Assembly: GCA_030429205.1 (NCBI GenBank)
Contig: JAUICZ010000001.1
Coordinates: forward strand, 548,806 to 612,805
Reading direction: 5' to 3'
Origin: Bacteroidia bacterium
Lineage (GTDB): Bacteria; Bacteroidota; Bacteroidia; Chitinophagales; Chitinophagaceae
Length of the DNA stretch: 64,000 nucleotides
In this document: positions 16,548-27,368 of the stretch, piece by piece
Layout: the number at the start of each line of letters is the position of its first letter
How positions within the stretch are numbered: the stretch's first letter is position 1
Position numbers and translations under genes: made by a program
Notes under the pieces: generated by a model
The model's input: the letters and a program-made list of their open reading frames with translations, nothing else
The model's database searches: none
Told to the model about the DNA's origin: nothing

Positions 16548-16865
16548 ATGGAATATCTAATATTAATACCATTCTTTTTACCATTTGCCGCCTACATTAG
16601 GTTGATGTATATGCGAGAAGATTGTGTTTATTTATTAGATATAGAAGAAGACAAACAAGAAAGTGAAAAGAGCGTTGATAAATGGGTTAATTGGTCAAGT
16701 AACTACTTTTCTAAAAGGTTGTTGATACCAATAGCTCGAAAATCAGAAGATGAGAAAACAAACAAGCTAATAAGAAAATACAATAGATACGTTAGTATAT
16801 TATGGTGGTCATTATTGGCATTAGTAATAGGAGTAATAATATTGATAATAGTAATTAATCTATGA
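16548..16865 (+). CDS. Small membrane protein between dehydrogenase and deaminase genes
   Basis: A 105-residue protein with a membrane segment at each end, about 1-20 ('EYLILIPFFLPFAAYIRLMY') and 83-105 ('WWSLLALVIGVIILIIVIN'). A charged middle ('DIEEDKQESEKSVDKW') lies between them. I start it at the ATG at 16548, two bases after the dehydrogenase stop, instead of an upstream in-frame TTG/GTG-type start that would overlap it. Its stop overlaps the RidA gene start as ATGA. The tight spacing puts all three in one operon. The gene is AT-rich compared with both neighbours and I do not recognise a family; it could have inserted in the operon. Confidence 0.65.
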   Translation: MEYLILIPFFLPFAAYIRLMYMREDCVYLLDIEEDKQESEKSVDKWVNWSSNYFSKRLLIPIARKSEDEKTNKLIRKYNRYVSILWWSLLALVIGVIILIIVINL

Positions 16866-17287
16866 GCGATAAACTTTCAACAGATAAAGCACCAAAGCCG
16901 GTAGGCTTATATCCGCATGCACGCCGTGTAGGTAATCTTTTATTCCTTTCTGGTATTGGTCCGCGCCAGGCGGGTGAGAATGATACGATAGTGCCGGGTT
17001 TGAAACTGGACAAGAACGGTAACTTCCTGGAGTTTGATTTTGAAGCACAGTGCCGCAACGTGTTCGATAATGTAAAGATCGTTTTAGAAGAGTGTGGTAG
17101 TAGCTGGGATAATTTAGTGGATGTGACTACTTTCTTAGTGCACATGAAGCGCGACTTTGCTACTTACAATAAAGTATATGCAGAGTACTTTAAGGATAAC
17201 CAACCTTGCCGCACAACAGTAGAGATCAGTTCTTTGCCTACACCGATAGCTATAGAGCTAAAGTGTATTGCTACTATAGACGATTAA
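16862..17287 (+). CDS. RidA/YjgF-family protein, probable 2-aminomuconate deaminase
   Basis: A 141-residue RidA-like protein. The N-terminus 'KPVGLYPHARRVGNLLFLSGIGPR' and the inserted loop 'IVPGLKLDKNGNFLEFDFEAQ' fit the 2-aminomuconate deaminase subgroup better than the general imine deaminase RidA, which is about 128 residues. The helix 'CRNVFDNVKIVLEECGSSWDNLVDVTTFL' and the end 'EISSLPTPIAIELKCIATI' are family features. It is translated from an ATGA overlap with the small membrane protein gene and follows the semialdehyde dehydrogenase, which supports the pathway reading. Generic imine deaminase activity remains possible. Its stop overlaps the convergent lipoprotein gene by four bases. 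Confidence 0.78.
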   Translation: MSDKLSTDKAPKPVGLYPHARRVGNLLFLSGIGPRQAGENDTIVPGLKLDKNGNFLEFDFEAQCRNVFDNVKIVLEECGSSWDNLVDVTTFLVHMKRDFATYNKVYAEYFKDNQPCRTTVEISSLPTPIAIELKCIATIDD

Positions 17288-18156
17288 CGTTTTACGGGAA
17301 CATCTATTCTTAACTGGCGTTGGAAAGGTCGGCCATTGGCATCTTTACCCGTTACTTTCCACATCACAGCACGTAGTGCTACGTCCAATGGTTTTTGAGA
17401 AGTGTTGCGGGTGTTACGTACCAGCCTTAACCATTGGTTCTGTCCACTACGGCTCCAATTGCGGCTGCGCGCATCGCGTTGTACAGCGCGGCGTATAGCT
17501 TTGTTGGACACCTTAATGCGTTCCAGGTTCTTTTTATCGAGTCCGTCTATTGTATATACTCCGTCTTGTCCGCTGATCTTTTTCCAGTCGGTGGTTTTAC
17601 GCAGCGACTCAAGCGGTAGTGTGCCTAAATCGGCACGGGCTACAATAATAGTTTGGTAACGCATGTACACATTCTCTACCTGTACCCCTTCAATAATGAT
17701 CTTGTTACCACGCAGGTTGCCTTCTGTTATCTCATAACTGGCGCCATAGTCTGTTTCAAGATTAGGTTTTTTGTAGTAGCGTGTTTCTATATTAGGTATA
17801 AAGAACCTCACCTGAGGGAAAGGCACATCCAGCCCTTTGCCTGCCAGCAATTTTTGTTTTGATGCAGAAGCAGGTGTTGGTTGTGGTTTGTCATTATTAG
17901 CAACGGCAGGTGTAGTATCGTTTGTTGTGGTTTGTTGAGGCTCCGGTTTGTCATCTTTAATGGTTACCGGTCTGCTGATGTTCATATTCAGGTCTTGCAC
18001 CACATCTACCAAATACTGAGAGTCTGTTTCTGTTACAATGGTGGTTGGGTCTCCCATTTCTATTGGTGGTGGCTCGTTATTGGGCATATCTTCGCCACAA
18101 GACATCAACAATATTACAGGAAGTGCGGTTAAGAAACTTGTCTTATAAATATTCAT
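17284..18156 (-). CDS. Lipoprotein of unknown function
   Basis: A 290-residue protein with lipobox 'ILLMSC' (Cys20). A Pro/Thr/Asn/Asp-rich flexible linker runs from about 21 to 100 ('DDKPEPQQTTTNDTTPAV'). A folded basic domain follows (about 105-290), with strands such as 'VRFFIPNIETRYYKK' and 'GNKIIIEGVQVENVYMRYQ' and an Arg-rich helical part ('NKAIRRAVQRDARSRNW'). It ends with a strand-rich 'LRAVMWKVTGKDANG'. The architecture suggests a membrane-tethered domain reaching across the periplasm, perhaps contacting peptidoglycan or the envelope. No family was recognised. It converges on the RidA gene with a four-base overlap. Confidence 0.7.
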   Translation of the reverse strand: MNIYKTSFLTALPVILLMSCGEDMPNNEPPPIEMGDPTTIVTETDSQYLVDVVQDLNMNISRPVTIKDDKPEPQQTTTNDTTPAVANNDKPQPTPASASKQKLLAGKGLDVPFPQVRFFIPNIETRYYKKPNLETDYGASYEITEGNLRGNKIIIEGVQVENVYMRYQTIIVARADLGTLPLESLRKTTDWKKISGQDGVYTIDGLDKKNLERIKVSNKAIRRAVQRDARSRNWSRSGQNQWLRLVRNTRNTSQKPLDVALRAVMWKVTGKDANGRPFQRQLRIDVPVKR

Positions 18157-18229
18157 CAGCTGCTCGTTTCAACACGAAAATAATAAACACAGTGGCTAAT
18201 ACCGTTTCTGCTTAGGTAATATTAACAGA

Positions 18230-20209
18230 TCAGTAGTTTACCAGCTTTTGTACACTCTCATGCAATCTGCTTTTGGCTAAGAAGTTTTGCTCCAGCTCCA
18301 GCGCAAAAGGTATAGGCGTATCCATGCTGGCACAACGTATAATAGGTGCGTCCAACAAGTGGAAACAGTGCTCTGTGATCCATGCGCTGATCTCGCCACC
18401 AATACCACCGAAGAGGTTATCCTCGTGCAGTATCAATACTTTACCCGTACGCTCTACACTGGCTTGTATCGCGTCATAATCTATTGGAGATAGGCTGCGC
18501 AGGTCTACAATATCAAAGGATAGGTCTGTGTGCTCCTGTGCATATTTTGTCGCCCAGTGTACTCCACTACCGTAAGTTATAATGCTAATATCTTCACCCT
18601 CTTGCACTTGTCTGGCCTTCCCTATCTCAATAGTGTAATAATCGTCTGGCACCATACCACTAATACTTCTATATAACGCCTTATGCTCAAAGTACATTAC
18701 TGGGTTGGGGTCGTTAATAGCAGCTATCAGTAAGCCCTTAGCATCTTCAGGGGTAGACGGGTATACAACTTTTAAACCTGCTGTATGTGTAAACCAAGTC
18801 TCGTTACTTTGCGAGTGGAATGGGCCTGCACCTACCCCCGCACCTGTAGGCATACGTACCACTACATCGGCGTTTTGCCCCCAGCGGTAGTGTATCTTGG
18901 CCAGGTTGTTCACTATCTGGTTAAAGCCTACGGTTACGAAGTCTGCAAACTGCATCTCCATCACGGCTTTGTGCTTTTTAATAGACAGTCCTAACGCGGC
19001 ACCTACAATAGCACTTTCACATATAGGTGTGTTACGTATACGTTCCCTCCCAAACTCATCAACAAAACCTTCCGTCACTTTAAATGCTCCGCCGTACTCT
19101 GCAATATCCTGCCCCATAACAATAAGGTCTGGGTGTTGTTGCATAGACTGGCGCAAACCATCGCTAATGGCTTGTATAAACTTCTTTTCCGATTTTTTGT
19201 CAGACTCAGGCTGTATGGGTTTATTGTCAAAAGGTGCAAATACATCGTTCACCTCTTCATTAGTATCAGGTTCTATCACCTTAGCCGTAAACCCTTTTTT
19301 GATGCCTGCTTCTATTTCTTCCTGAATCTCTTCCCGAATGTTTTTTATGACAAACTGGGACAGTACATTCTGCTCCAGCAGATATTCTTCGTACCTGCGT
19401 ACCGGATCTCTTTTCTCCCATTTCTCGAACAACTCTTTTGGCACATACTTTACCCCGCTGGCTTCTTCGTGCCCGCGCATCCTGAAGGTTTTACACTCTA
19501 TGAGCATCGGCTTTTGCTGACTGCTACAGTACTCTCTTGCTTCTTTTATAGCGCTGTGTACCTCCAATATATTATTACCTTCTATGGTAATACCCTTCAT
19601 CCCATAACCGATAGCACGGTCTGACAATTGCTTACAGGCGTATTGCTCTTTGGTGGGTGTGCTTAACCCGTAACCGTTATTCTCAATCAAAAAAATCACG
19701 GGCAAATCCCATACTGCAGCTACATTCAGCGCCTCATGAAAATCACCTTCACTGGTACCCCCTTCTCCTGTAAATGCCAGTGCTATCTTCTTTTCGTTCT
19801 TGAGCTTGTGCGCAAGGGCAATACCATCTGCAATAGCCAGTTGTGGCCCCAGGTGCGATATCATACCACAGATATGATAATCGTTCGTTCCGAAGTGGAA
19901 AGAACGCTCACGACCTTTACTAAAGCCCTCTTTCTTTCCCTGCCACTGTAGAAATAACTTATCGAAAGGGATGCCTCTTGCCGTAAACACACCTAGATTA
20001 CGGTGCATCGGCATAATGTATTCATCTTTATCTAATGCCAGGGTTGCTCCTATGGCTATGGCCTCTTGCCCTATTCCACTGAACCACTTACTCACTTTAC
20101 CCTGTCTGAGCAATACCAGCATTTTCTCCTCTATCATACGAGAGCGGAGCATATGTGTATATAACTCAATTAGTTGTTCAAAACTATAACCTGTTTTGTC
20201 GAAATGCAT
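18230..20209 (-). CDS. 2-oxoacid dehydrogenase E1, fused alpha and beta subunits
   Basis: A 659-residue thiamine diphosphate enzyme in which the alpha (about 1-325) and beta (about 335-659) chains, usually two proteins, are one polypeptide. The alpha part has 'WFSGIGQEAIAIG', 'SFHFGT' and the ThDP/Mg motif from 'GEGGTSEGD' to 'IENNGYG' (about 148-180). The beta part has 'VMGQDIAEYGGAFKVTEGF', 'TPICESAIVGAALGL' and 'GAGPFHSQSNE'. It resembles branched-chain or general 2-oxoacid E1 of Bacteroidota; E2 and E3 genes are not in the window. Length and motifs are complete. Branched-chain 2-oxoacids versus pyruvate cannot be distinguished here. Confidence 0.85.
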   Translation of the reverse strand: MHFDKTGYSFEQLIELYTHMLRSRMIEEKMLVLLRQGKVSKWFSGIGQEAIAIGATLALDKDEYIMPMHRNLGVFTARGIPFDKLFLQWQGKKEGFSKGRERSFHFGTNDYHICGMISHLGPQLAIADGIALAHKLKNEKKIALAFTGEGGTSEGDFHEALNVAAVWDLPVIFLIENNGYGLSTPTKEQYACKQLSDRAIGYGMKGITIEGNNILEVHSAIKEAREYCSSQQKPMLIECKTFRMRGHEEASGVKYVPKELFEKWEKRDPVRRYEEYLLEQNVLSQFVIKNIREEIQEEIEAGIKKGFTAKVIEPDTNEEVNDVFAPFDNKPIQPESDKKSEKKFIQAISDGLRQSMQQHPDLIVMGQDIAEYGGAFKVTEGFVDEFGRERIRNTPICESAIVGAALGLSIKKHKAVMEMQFADFVTVGFNQIVNNLAKIHYRWGQNADVVVRMPTGAGVGAGPFHSQSNETWFTHTAGLKVVYPSTPEDAKGLLIAAINDPNPVMYFEHKALYRSISGMVPDDYYTIEIGKARQVQEGEDISIITYGSGVHWATKYAQEHTDLSFDIVDLRSLSPIDYDAIQASVERTGKVLILHEDNLFGGIGGEISAWITEHCFHLLDAPIIRCASMDTPIPFALELEQNFLAKSRLHESVQKLVNY

Positions 20210-20227
20210 GCATTAGAAATTACGTGT

Positions 20228-20235
20228 CAAAGTTA
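20228..20235 (-). promoter_or_regulatory. Candidate -7 box for the E1 gene
   Basis: The minus strand reads TAACTTTG, a full match to TAnnTTTG, 18 bases before the ATG at 20209. A weak TTT lies 18 bases further upstream. Confidence 0.5.
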
Positions 20236-20239
20236 ATGA

Positions 20240-22577
<2,338 letters not shown>

Positions 22578-22578
<1 letters not shown>

Positions 22579-23399
22579 TACTTGGGTAGGTTTATTTGTT
22601 TTGAATGTACGGTTGCACCAAAAAACTGTGTGGCATTTTCATCAAACACCTGTGCATCGTCTGTAGTAAAAAATTGTATTTGTTGGTTCTTGCTAATGCG
22701 CTCTTCCATTGCAGGATGTCTGGACAAATAATTCTCCAACTTATCAGCAACTATGTCTCCCTGTATCACTATGTTGATATGCTCCGGTACATGGTTTTTT
22801 ATACTATCAATCAAAAGCGGGTAGTGGGTACAACCTAAAAGCAGGGTATCAATATCGCTCGATTGTCCCAATAGCTTTTGAATATCTTGCTGTACTTGTA
22901 TATCTGCCTGTGGCGTATGCTGCTCGTTATTCTCAATAATAGGCACCCACATAGGACAGGCTTGTTGGTGCACAGTTATGTCAGGGTAAGACTTCTCAAT
23001 CTCTAAAACATAACTCTGAGAGTTGATAGTGCCCCTTGTACCAACAATACCGATGTGTTTTGTTTGTGTATGCTTGCCTATCTCTTCAGCAGACGGGCGG
23101 ATGACACCCAGTATCCTATTTCCATTACCCAGTTGCGGCAGATCCTTCTCTTGTATCTGCCTGAGTACTTTTGCAGAGGCAGTGTTACAGGCTAAAATAA
23201 TAAGCGGGCATCCTGCATTGAACAGGTACTTAACGGCCTGCAATGTATACTCGTACACCGTTTCAAAAGAGCGGTCGCCATAAGGGGCGCGGGCATTATC
23301 ACCTAAATAGATATAATCGTATTGCGGTAACTGTTGCCTGATAGACTTAAACACTGTAAGCCCCCCGTAACCAGAATCGAAAATACCTATTGGATGCAT
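22578..23399 (-). CDS. murI: Glutamate racemase
   Basis: The enzyme interconverts L- and D-glutamate for peptidoglycan synthesis. I start it at the ATG at 23399, where the family N-terminus 'MHPIGIFDSGYGGLTV' begins; the frame is open 51 bases further up but that stretch carries a promoter. The 273-residue product has the two catalytic cysteines in 'IILACNTASAK' and 'LLLGCTHYPLL', the Asp in 'IFDSGYGG' and 'YLGDNARAPYG'. A -7 box TATATTTG ends four bases before the ATG, so the message may be almost leaderless. The next gene in the operon is the RibD-C protein. Confidence 0.95.
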
Positions 23400-23403
23400 G
23401 GTC

Positions 23404-23411
23404 ACAAATAT
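23404..23411 (-). promoter_or_regulatory. Candidate -7 box, four bases from the murI start
   Basis: The minus strand reads TATATTTG-TGAC-ATG. The box matches TAnnTTTG and supports the start at 23399. No clear -33 TTG was found. Confidence 0.45.
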
Positions 23412-23452
23412 AGTTGAAAAAGACAGTCGTTTTTTTTCACGAACTTGCATTT

Positions 23453-25480
23453 ATGTTCAGTATCAATCGTCCATACGCTCCTGCAGGAGATCAGCCACAT
23501 GCTATTAAAGAACTGGTAGCAGGTGTTAATGATGGAGAACAATTCCAAACACTGCTGGGTGTTACGGGTAGCGGTAAAACATTTACCATGGCCAACGTGA
23601 TACAGGAAACCCAAAAGCCCACATTAGTACTGACGCATAACAAAACACTCGTAGCACAGCTGTATGGCGAGTTCAGACAGTTCTTTCCCGATAATGCAGT
23701 GGAATATTTTGTGAGCTACTACGATTACTACCAACCCGAAGCGTATATACCCACCAGCGATACATATATAGAAAAAGACTTGTCGATAAATGAGGAGTTA
23801 GATAAACTACGTTTACGCGCAACCAGTAGTTTGCTGAGTGGTCGCAGAGATATAATAGTTGTAGCATCCGTATCCTGCATATACGGTATGGGTAACCCTA
23901 CTGAATACAACAATAATATTATCCGTTTTAAAACGGGTGACAACATTGGGCGTAATGGTTTTTTACATCATTTGGTAGGGGCACAATATCATCGCAGTCA
24001 GGGGGATTTTACCAGAGGTACTTTTCGTGTAAAAGGAGATACAGTAGACATCAACCTACCTTATGTAGACTATGGTTACCGCATTACATTTTTTGGTGAC
24101 GAGGTAGAAGAAATAGAGAGCTTTGAAACTGATACCGGTAAGCGCATTGGTGTAATGCAGAATGCAGCCATCTTCCCTGCCAACCTGTACTTAGCACCAA
24201 AAGACATGTTGGGGCAGATCATCCATGAGATACAGGATGAGATGACGGCACAGCATGAGTACTTTAAAAGTATTGGCAAACCACTGGAAGCACAGCGTAT
24301 TAAAGAGCGAGTGAGCTACGATCTGGAGATGATACAGGAGTTGGGCTTTTGTAATGGTATCGAAAACTACTCTCGCTTTTTAGATAGGCGCGAGCCGGGT
24401 ACTCGTCCGTTTTGTTTACTAGACTATTTCCCGGATGATTTTTTGATGGTGATAGACGAGAGCCACGTGACCATACCACAGGTCAGTGGGATGTATGGTG
24501 GTGATAGAAGCCGTAAACTGAATTTAGTAGATTTTGGTTTCAGACTGCCGAGTGCATTGGATAACAGGCCACTGAACTTCCACGAGTTTGAAGGCTTGTT
24601 GAACCAAGTGATATTTGTGAGTGCCACACCGGGAGATTATGAGCTGCACCGCACACAAGGTGTAGTAACGGAGCAAGTGGTACGCCCAACAGGATTATTA
24701 GATCCGCCGATAGAGATACGCCCGAGTGTGAACCAGATAGACGACCTGCTGGATGAAATAGATAAACGCATCAAAAAAGGAGACCGTGTGCTGGTGACCA
24801 CACTCACCAAACGCATGGCAGAGGAACTGGACCAATACCTGAAACGCATCGATATAAAATCTAAATACATACACAGCGAGGTAGATACACTGGAACGTGT
24901 AGAGATACTCCGCGACCTGCGCTTAGGTACAATAGATGTATTGGTAGGTGTGAACCTTTTGCGTGAAGGACTTGACCTACCCGAGGTATCACTAATGGCG
25001 ATACTGGATGCGGACAAAGAAGGCTTTTTACGTAACGAGCGTTCGCTGACACAGATGGCGGGACGTGCTGCCCGTAATGCAGAGGGACTCGTAATATTTT
25101 ATGCAGACAGGATGACCGAGAGCATGCAACGAACTATTGACGAAACAGACCGACGCAGGGAAAAGCAGATCAAGTATAACGAAGAGCACAATATTACCCC
25201 AATGACCATTAAGAAAAGTACGGACGAGGTATTTAAGCAAACATCGGTACTGGATATTAAGGGTTACGATGAGGACAGCCAATATGCAGTACACGACGAA
25301 CTGAAGAGTGTAGCTGCAGAAGATGAGGTAGAGTACAAAACAGCAGCACAACTAGACAAAGCCATTACCAAAACCAAAAAGGCCATGGAGAAAGCAGCCA
25401 AAGATTTAGACTTTATGGAAGCTGCCCGCCTGCGCGATAAAATGCTGGCCATGCAGAAAGAGCTGGAGGAGATGAAGTAA
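23453..25480 (+). CDS. uvrB: Excinuclease ABC subunit B
   Basis: The damage-verifying helicase-like subunit of nucleotide excision repair. The ATG at 23453 opens the family N-terminus ('FSINRPYAPAGDQPHAI'); an in-frame TTG 39 bases upstream is not needed. The 675-residue product has Walker A 'GVTGSGKT', the beta-hairpin region 'YYDYYQPEAYIP', the DExH-like 'DESHVTIPQ', helicase motifs 'HSEVDTLERVEILRDLR' and 'QMAGRAARN', and a C-terminal UVR motif ('KDLDFMEAARLRDKM') for UvrC contact. The gene is divergent from murI and more GC-rich than much of the window (31 of 60 at 24961-25020). Confidence 0.97.
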   Translation: MFSINRPYAPAGDQPHAIKELVAGVNDGEQFQTLLGVTGSGKTFTMANVIQETQKPTLVLTHNKTLVAQLYGEFRQFFPDNAVEYFVSYYDYYQPEAYIPTSDTYIEKDLSINEELDKLRLRATSSLLSGRRDIIVVASVSCIYGMGNPTEYNNNIIRFKTGDNIGRNGFLHHLVGAQYHRSQGDFTRGTFRVKGDTVDINLPYVDYGYRITFFGDEVEEIESFETDTGKRIGVMQNAAIFPANLYLAPKDMLGQIIHEIQDEMTAQHEYFKSIGKPLEAQRIKERVSYDLEMIQELGFCNGIENYSRFLDRREPGTRPFCLLDYFPDDFLMVIDESHVTIPQVSGMYGGDRSRKLNLVDFGFRLPSALDNRPLNFHEFEGLLNQVIFVSATPGDYELHRTQGVVTEQVVRPTGLLDPPIEIRPSVNQIDDLLDEIDKRIKKGDRVLVTTLTKRMAEELDQYLKRIDIKSKYIHSEVDTLERVEILRDLRLGTIDVLVGVNLLREGLDLPEVSLMAILDADKEGFLRNERSLTQMAGRAARNAEGLVIFYADRMTESMQRTIDETDRRREKQIKYNEEHNITPMTIKKSTDEVFKQTSVLDIKGYDEDSQYAVHDELKSVAAEDEVEYKTAAQLDKAITKTKKAMEKAAKDLDFMEAARLRDKMLAMQKELEEMK

Positions 25481-25494
25481 GTTTATATGTAGTA

Positions 25495-25857
25495 ATGGAA
25501 AAGATAGTTGATTTACACGACCTATATTGGCACGACTCTGTTTTAAAGGAAATTCATATTGACCGAAACCAACCCGGAGAAAACGACGTTATTAGTTTGC
25601 GCGTAAAATGGTGGGATACCGATGTTGAAAACGATGTAGAGTTTCAAGGTGTGTATTGGGCAAACTTGAATTTGAACTTTGGTTTTTCAGGCAATGAAAC
25701 GATCTACAATGCAGAACTACTATCTGATGATGATGAGGACTTTCAACGAATTAAAAAAGAGATTGGCAGCAAGAGCGTTTATAGTAAGCTCAACTGTTAT
25801 TTAATAAAAACCAATAGCGATATTAAGATAATAGCCGAGCGGTTTGTTTTGAAATAA
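25495..25857 (+). CDS. Small acidic hypothetical protein
   Basis: A 120-residue acidic protein starting 14 bases after uvrB, so possibly read from the same transcript. The N-terminal 'LHDLYWHDSVLKEIHID' and the alternating strands that follow ('VISLRVKWW', 'VEFQGVYWANLNLNFGF') resemble small stand-alone immunity-like or SMI1-unrelated proteins that are common in Bacteroidota. I do not recognise the family and no toxin gene lies nearby. It ends exactly next to the convergent Rossmann-fold gene. A role with UvrB is unsupported. Confidence 0.55.
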   Translation: MEKIVDLHDLYWHDSVLKEIHIDRNQPGENDVISLRVKWWDTDVENDVEFQGVYWANLNLNFGFSGNETIYNAELLSDDDEDFQRIKKEIGSKSVYSKLNCYLIKTNSDIKIIAERFVLK

Positions 25858-26511
25858 TTACCCCGCCAACTCATTAATATCCTTGTTCTCCAAATGGGTT
25901 TTGTCGCTACCGTTAAGCGCTACCTGTATCATGGCTTTACCTACTTTAATGGTATCAGTTACTGAAGAAGACATCGCCATTAGCGGGAAGAACGGGCGCA
26001 GTATCACATAAAAGAAATTGTATAATCCTGTTTTAGACTTAACACCTCTTTTAGGCAGTATCACTCCAGGGCGGAACATGTATGCTTTTTTGAACGGCAT
26101 TTTTAGTAAGGCATTTTCTGTTCTGCCTTTTACCCTTGCCCACATCATACGCCCCTGTTCTGTACTATCGGTACCGATACCAGATACATAGGTGAAAATC
26201 ATGTTCGGGTTCACTACCGTTTCTGCAAAATGAATCGTCAGGTCGTAAGTAAGTTGTGTATACTTCTCTTCGCTCATACCTGCGGCAGAAACACCTAAGC
26301 AAAAGAAACAAGCATCGTACCCTTGTAGCTGCTCTTTAATAGCAGACAGGTTGTAAAAGTCTTTATGTATGATCTCCTTGAGTTTAGCATGTTCTATGCC
26401 TAAAGCAGAACGGTTCACTACTAATACCTCTGTAATACTTTCGTTATCCAGACATTCCAGCAAAACACCTCTGCCTACCATACCTGTACTACCTGTGATG
26501 ATGACTTTCAT
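25858..26511 (-). CDS. NAD(P)-binding Rossmann-fold protein
   Basis: A 217-residue atypical short-chain dehydrogenase-like protein. The N-terminal 'VIITGSTGMVGRGVLLECL' is a GxxGxxG nucleotide-binding loop. 'VLVVNRSALG' follows, then 'CFFCLGVSAAGMSEEKYTQLTYD' and 'IFTYVSGIGTDSTEQGRMMWARVKGRTENAL', where Lys replaces the usual YxxxK arrangement. It belongs with the NAD(P)H-binding / HTATIP2-like epimerase relatives, mostly of unknown substrate. It is transcribed away from the ArsR terminator and meets the small acidic gene tail to tail with no gap. A weak TACCTTTA box sits just before the start. Confidence 0.8.
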   Translation of the reverse strand: MKVIITGSTGMVGRGVLLECLDNESITEVLVVNRSALGIEHAKLKEIIHKDFYNLSAIKEQLQGYDACFFCLGVSAAGMSEEKYTQLTYDLTIHFAETVVNPNMIFTYVSGIGTDSTEQGRMMWARVKGRTENALLKMPFKKAYMFRPGVILPKRGVKSKTGLYNFFYVILRPFFPLMAMSSSVTDTIKVGKAMIQVALNGSDKTHLENKDINELAG

Positions 26512-26530
26512 AGTAATAAAGGTATAATAA

Positions 26531-26556
26531 AAAAGCCCTCATATAATAAGGGCTTT
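26531..26556 (-). terminator. Terminator of the SRPBCC-arsR operon
   Basis: An 8-bp stem (AAAGCCCT / AGGGCTTT) with a 9-base loop is followed on the minus strand by a T run. It lies six bases after the ArsR-like gene stop. Confidence 0.75.
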
Positions 26557-26561
26557 GAAAC

Positions 26562-26894
26562 TTATGTTTGATCGAGAAACTTGCCGAGGTCATCGAGCTT
26601 GGTATCCCAAAACTTGTCGTAAAAGGCTATCCAGTCTTTCACTTGTTGCAGTTGTTGCGGGTACGCAATACAAAAACGCTCCCTGCCTTTGGCTCGTGTT
26701 TTCACCAGCCCGGCATCTTCCAACATTTTGATGTGCTTTGTCACACCCTGCCTGCTGATGTCGAACTGTTCTGATATTTGCGTCATGGACATGGCTGTAC
26801 CCGCCATTACCAATACATGAAATATCTCTCGCCTGTTGGCATCTGCTATTGCTTTGAATATTTTATTTACCGTGTGCTGCTTCGACTTCTTCAC
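26562..26894 (-). CDS. ArsR-like winged-helix transcriptional repressor
   Basis: A 110-residue winged-helix protein with 'FKAIADANRREIFHVL' (helix 1), 'SMTQISEQFDISRQGVTKHIKMLEDAGLVKT' (recognition helix region) and 'RAKGRERFCIAYPQQLQQVKDWI'. No metal-binding cysteine pair is seen; the single Cys is in the wing-strand region, so metal sensing is unlikely. The gene overlaps the upstream SRPBCC gene by 32 bases in another frame. SRPBCC-ArsR pairs are a known arrangement in which the repressor controls its own operon. Two palindromes over the operon promoter at 27323-27380 are the probable operators. Confidence 0.88.
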   Translation of the reverse strand: MKKSKQHTVNKIFKAIADANRREIFHVLVMAGTAMSMTQISEQFDISRQGVTKHIKMLEDAGLVKTRAKGRERFCIAYPQQLQQVKDWIAFYDKFWDTKLDDLGKFLDQT

Positions 26895-27306
26895 CAGCTA
26901 AATATTTATCAAGATGTTCAATACATTTATCCCAACCGCCATTGAAGCTCTCAAACATCTTAATGGCTGTTTCTTCGTTCGGATAACCACTCACGCCGGA
27001 GTGCTCCAAAGTTAATAATGTACCACCATCTTTTTCTTCCAGCTTCCATGTTACAGTAGTTACCGTCTCGGTACCTGCAACTATCCAGGTATACACCAGT
27101 TCATTCACGGGGTTTACTTTTAGTATCTCCCCGCCTATTTGTTCACAATTGTCATTCTCGCTCAGCAAACTGTATCTGTAGCCTACCTCTGCTTTGAAGT
27201 TACACTTAATGAACCATTGAGATATTTTTTCCTGTTCTGTAATTGCTGCCCATACATCGTTGATGGGACTGTTGTAATGATGCTGTTTCGTTAATACGTC
27301 TTTCAT
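26863..27306 (-). CDS. SRPBCC/AHSA1-domain protein of the ArsR operon
   Basis: A 147-residue protein of the START-like SRPBCC fold: 'INDVWAAITEQEKISQWF' at the start, 'GEILKVNPVNELVYTWIV' in the middle and 'GGTLLTLEHSGVSGY' plus the C-terminal helix 'SFNGGWDKCIEHLDKYLAG'. The fold has a deep cavity for a hydrophobic ligand, and AHSA1-type members often sit beside ArsR regulators. The ligand is unknown. It is the first gene of the operon and its promoter is covered by two palindromes. Confidence 0.87.
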   Translation of the reverse strand: MKDVLTKQHHYNSPINDVWAAITEQEKISQWFIKCNFKAEVGYRYSLLSENDNCEQIGGEILKVNPVNELVYTWIVAGTETVTTVTWKLEEKDGGTLLTLEHSGVSGYPNEETAIKMFESFNGGWDKCIEHLDKYLAGEEVEAAHGK

Positions 27307-27322
27307 TGTTTTATAGTTTTAC

Positions 27323-27338
27323 GCAACTGATTGGTTGC
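27323..27338. promoter_or_regulatory. Putative ArsR operator O1
   Basis: GCAACT-GATT-GGTTGC, an imperfect palindrome (5 of 6 pairs) preceded by TAC. It overlaps the end of the -7 box of the SRPBCC-arsR promoter. The second copy is centred 42 bases away. Confidence 0.6.
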
Positions 27339-27368
27339 AAATATAGATTGAACATTCTTAATACGCAA
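27338..27368 (-). promoter_or_regulatory. Promoter of the SRPBCC-arsR operon
   Basis: On the minus strand TTG (plus 27366-27368), a 20-base spacer and TATATTTG (plus 27338-27345) match the Bacteroidota pattern, 31 bases before the ATG at 27306. Confidence 0.65.

Noticed and set aside
25495-25857. Toxin-immunity pair with uvrB downstream gene
   Set aside because: The small acidic protein resembles immunity proteins only in a vague way and no toxin gene is near.
26562-26894. Metal-sensing ArsR (arsenic or zinc resistance)
   Set aside because: No metal-binding Cys pair is present, and the partner gene is an SRPBCC protein and not a metal transporter or reductase.
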